Assembly (NCBI GenBank): GCA_050184415.1
Contig: JBFXAJ010000014.1
Location: 20,020-84,019, forward strand
Length of the DNA: 64,000 nucleotides
Direction of reading: 5' to 3'
From: JADLGL01 sp050184415
GTDB taxonomy: Bacteria; Pseudomonadota; Alphaproteobacteria; Rhizobiales; Kaistiaceae
Positions 61,711 to 64,000 of this stretch are shown one piece after another; the stretch's first letter is position 1, and every line of letters begins with the position of its first letter. Under the pieces are notes generated by a model, which saw nothing but the letters and a program-made list of their open reading frames with translations, was not told where the DNA came from and made no database searches. The translations under genes and the position numbers were made by a program.

Positions 61711-62537
61711 ACGTCCGCACGACCGAAGAGGAAGCCGAGCTCGAATCGAGCCGGGCGCCGATCCTCACGCACCTGGTCGAGTTGCGGACACGTCTGATCC
61801 GGGCGCTGCTCGTCGTCCTCGGCGCGTTCATCGTCTGCTTTTTCCTGTCGGAGCAGATCTACCAGATCCTGGTGAAGCCCTATGAATGGGCCGGCGGCGA
61901 GGGGCGCGAGATCCGCCTCATCTACACCGCGCCGCAGGAATTCCTGCTGACGCGCATCAAGCTCGCCTTCTTCGGCGCGCTCTTCATCGCCTTCCCCGCG
62001 ATCGCCTACCAGATCTATCGTTTCGCGGCGCCCGGCCTCTACAAGAACGAGCGCCAGGCCTTCGTGCCGTTCCTCGGCGCGACCTTCATCCTCTTCATTC
62101 TTTCGACCGCCGTCGTCTATTTCCTCGTGATGCCGCTCGCGATGCGCTTCTTCATCGGCATGGAGATGCCGGCGTCGGCCTCCGGCAACGTCGCGATCGA
62201 GATGCTGCCGCGAGTGAGCGACTATCTCGGCCTGATCATGGCTCTGATCTTCGCCTTCGGCATCTGCTTCCAGCTCCCGGTGCTGCTGACCCTCCTCGGC
62301 CGCGCCGGCATCGTCACCAGCGACACCCTCCGCAAGAAGCGCCGCTGGGCGATCGTCGGCGTCTTCGCCGTCGCCGCCGTCCTGACCCCGCCCGACGTCA
62401 TCAGCCAGATCGGCCTCGCCGTGCCGACGCTGCTGCTCTACGAGGCGTCGATCTTCGCCGTCCGCGCGGTGGAGAAGCGGCGTGCGGCCCGGGAGGCGGA
62501 GGAAGCCGCCGCATCAACGCCGGCTGCGAGCGGGTAG
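61707..62537 (+). CDS. tatC: Sec-independent protein translocase TatC
   Basis: This 276-residue polytopic protein has six membrane segments. Hallmarks are LTHLVELRTRLIRALLVVLG, FIAFPAIAYQIYRFAAPGLY and FGICFQLPVLLTLLGRAGIV. It recognises Tat signal peptides. It starts with GTG 61707 inside the tatB stop. The C-terminal tail is Ala/Glu-rich. Confidence 0.95.
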   Translation: MNVRTTEEEAELESSRAPILTHLVELRTRLIRALLVVLGAFIVCFFLSEQIYQILVKPYEWAGGEGREIRLIYTAPQEFLLTRIKLAFFGALFIAFPAIAYQIYRFAAPGLYKNERQAFVPFLGATFILFILSTAVVYFLVMPLAMRFFIGMEMPASASGNVAIEMLPRVSDYLGLIMALIFAFGICFQLPVLLTLLGRAGIVTSDTLRKKRRWAIVGVFAVAAVLTPPDVISQIGLAVPTLLLYEASIFAVRAVEKRRAAREAEEAAASTPAASG

Positions 62538-62576
62538 GGCGGCTATCCTATCGGCCGAGTCCCGCCGAACTGCCGC

Positions 62577-62616
62577 GCCCCCCTCCGAAGCTTGCTCCTT
62601 CCAGTCGCGACTTTCC
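62577..62616 (-). repeat. Fragment of the dispersed intergenic repeat, reversed
   Basis: On the plus strand CCCCCTCCGAAGCTTGCTCC-TTCCAGTCGCGACTTTCC is the reverse complement, with small changes, of the left interior block of copies A-C. It lies in the gap between tatC and serS. The arms with the inverted C-rich ends are not seen here, so it is incomplete. Confidence 0.65.
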
Positions 62617-62738
62617 TGGGCGGTGGATTGAGCCAAGGCGTTGCCATACGGCACACGACGCCACAATCGCCATCCTGACACCCGCCGGCAACTTCGCGTA
62701 TAAGACCGCGCTTCGCATCCCATCCGCTCCGGACGACC

Positions 62739-64000
62739 ATGCTCGACATCAAATGGATTCGCGAGAACCCTGAGGCTTTGGACCGTGCGCTGACGAACCG
62801 GGGCGCGGGGCCGGAGGCGGCGCGGCTGATTGCGCTGGACGAGCACCGGCGGTCGCATATCGCGAAAGTGCAGGCGGCACAGGAACGGCGCAACGCCGCC
62901 TCCAAGGAGATCGGCAAGGCGAAGGCTGCGAAGGACGAGGCGACGGCCGCCCGACTGATGGCCGAGGTGGCGGAGATCAAGGCGTTCCTCGCCGGCGCCG
63001 AGGCCGAGGAGCGCCGGCTCGATGCCGACCTTCGGGACGCGCTGTCGGTCATCCCCAACACGCCGCTCGACGACGTCCCGGTCGGCCCCGACGAGCACGC
63101 CAATGTCGAGCGCAGCATCGAGGGCGTCAAGCGCGCCTACGCCTTCACGCCGCGCGAGCATTTCGAGATCGGCGAGCAGCTTCGCCTGATGGATTTCGAG
63201 GCCGCCGCGCGGATGTCGGGCTCGCGCTTCGTGGTCCTGAAGGGCCAACTCGCGCGGCTCGAACGCGCGCTCGGCCAGTTCATGCTCGACCTCCACACCG
63301 GCACGCATGGCTACACCGAAGTGCAGCCGCCGCTCCTGGTGAAGGACGATGCGCTGTTCGGGACGGCGCAATTGCCGAAATTCGCCGAGGACCTCTTCGC
63401 GGCCCCCGGCCCGGCCCGCACCGGCCTTTCGATCTACGACATCGAGGATGCGCTCCGGGCGATCCGCAACCGCGACGAAACCGGCGACGGCCAGGAGGAG
63501 GGCGGCGTCTCCATCGCGCTCGAGGAGCTGATGCGGCTCTATGAGGTGCAGAAGCTGTGGCTGATCCCGACCGCGGAGGTCTCGCTCGCGAACCTCGTCC
63601 GCGAGCAGATCCTGTCCGAGGACGAGTTGCCGCTCCGCGTCACCGCCCTCACGCCCTGCTTCCGCTCGGAGGCCGGCGCCTCGGGCCGCGACACCCGCGG
63701 CATGCTGCGCCAGCACCAGTTCAACAAGGTCGAGCTGATCTCGATCACGACGCCGGAACAGTCGGCGGCGGAGCACGAGCGCATGCTGTCCTGCGCCGAG
63801 GAGGTGCTGAAGCGCCTCGACCTCCACTACCGCGTCATGACGCTGTCGACGGGCGATATGGGCTTTGCCGCGCAGAGGACCTATGACATCGAGGTCTGGC
63901 TGCCGGGGCAGAACACCTATCGCGAGATCTCGTCCTGCTCGGTCTGCGGTGACTTCCAGGCGCGGCGCATGGACGCGCGCTACCGCCCGAGGGAAGGCAA
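62739..64000 (+). CDS. serS: Seryl-tRNA synthetase (partial, runs off the window)
   Basis: This class II synthetase charges tRNA-Ser. It starts MLDIKWIRENPEALDRAL at ATG 62739 and continues to the right edge (420 full codons seen). The N-terminal coiled-coil arm lies at residues about 30-105; motif 2 is VTALTPCFRSEAGASGRDTR and motif 1 is near TGYTEVQPP. Between LPKFAEDLF and WLIPTAEVSLANL, where bacteria normally have about 7 residues, this protein has 53 (GPARTGLSIYDIEDALRA ... LEELMRLYEVQKL). The frame is intact, so this is a true insertion. It follows tatC with a repeat fragment between. Confidence 0.93.
   Translation, partial: MLDIKWIRENPEALDRALTNRGAGPEAARLIALDEHRRSHIAKVQAAQERRNAASKEIGKAKAAKDEATAARLMAEVAEIKAFLAGAEAEERRLDADLRDALSVIPNTPLDDVPVGPDEHANVERSIEGVKRAYAFTPREHFEIGEQLRLMDFEAAARMSGSRFVVLKGQLARLERALGQFMLDLHTGTHGYTEVQPPLLVKDDALFGTAQLPKFAEDLFAAPGPARTGLSIYDIEDALRAIRNRDETGDGQEEGGVSIALEELMRLYEVQKLWLIPTAEVSLANLVREQILSEDELPLRVTALTPCFRSEAGASGRDTRGMLRQHQFNKVELISITTPEQSAAEHERMLSCAEEVLKRLDLHYRVMTLSTGDMGFAAQRTYDIEVWLPGQNTYREISSCSVCGDFQARRMDARYRPREG

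Overview
The window is a stretch of bacterial chromosome with very high GC and dense gene packing. It most likely comes from an alphaproteobacterium of the order Hyphomicrobiales (Rhizobiales). The support is a PopZ-type polar organiser next to valS, an ExoR-like Sel1 protein behind ilvD, a clpS-clpA pair, a PF04392-type substrate-binding protein, and the order erpA / dgt-argS-SPOR protein-scpA-scpB-...-tatA-tatB-tatC-serS. No rRNA, tRNA, CRISPR array, intact insertion sequence or complete prophage was seen.

Layout. 1-9 kb is accessory: two small holin-like membrane proteins, two orphan ABC substrate-binding proteins, an HEGGH metallopeptidase-like gene with a damaged 3' end, a poly-glycine lipoprotein/S8 protease with a C-terminal barrel-like region, and an outer-membrane-like protein. 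9-15 kb carries a ferric-type binding protein, a Pcm-like methyltransferase, popZ and valS. 15-19 kb has two tandem secreted paralogues, a HigA-type antitoxin with a toxin stub, and glnB-glnA. 19-25 kb has the NAD(P)H-hydrate repair enzyme, panC, a VWA protein, a DnaJ-like membrane protein and a D,D-carboxypeptidase. 26-32 kb has clpS-clpA, an ABC exporter behind a palindromic operator, a candidate small RNA, an orphan PemK/MazF toxin and a parS-like site. 32-43 kb has an N-acyltransferase, a RidA protein, treY, gatC-GNAT-gatA, a VapBC-like module and gatB. 43-52 kb has an endolysin-like amidase, a lipoprotein, ilvD-exoR, a lectin-like secreted protein, xthA, an SMR transporter, a GGDEF cyclase, an OsmC protein and an SRPBCC protein. 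52-64 kb is the conserved erpA/dgt/argS/SPOR/scpAB/tatABC/serS block.

Most genes are housekeeping: aminoacyl-tRNA synthesis (valS, argS, serS, gatCAB), nitrogen control (glnB-glnA), proteolysis (clpSA), chromosome organisation (popZ, scpAB) and Sat/Tat-type envelope export (tatABC). Stress and accessory genes are scattered between them.

The main unexplained signals are a family of about 140-170 bp palindromic intergenic repeats (three full copies and one fragment), a structured RNA candidate with its own promoter and terminator near 31.8 kb, a near-consensus parS 16-mer at 32.29 kb, an insertion of about 46 residues in seryl-tRNA synthetase, and a conserved cell-division cluster in which nagZ seems to be missing and a ferric-type ABC ATPase has been added. 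I did not find a clearly novel multi-gene defence or biosynthetic system.
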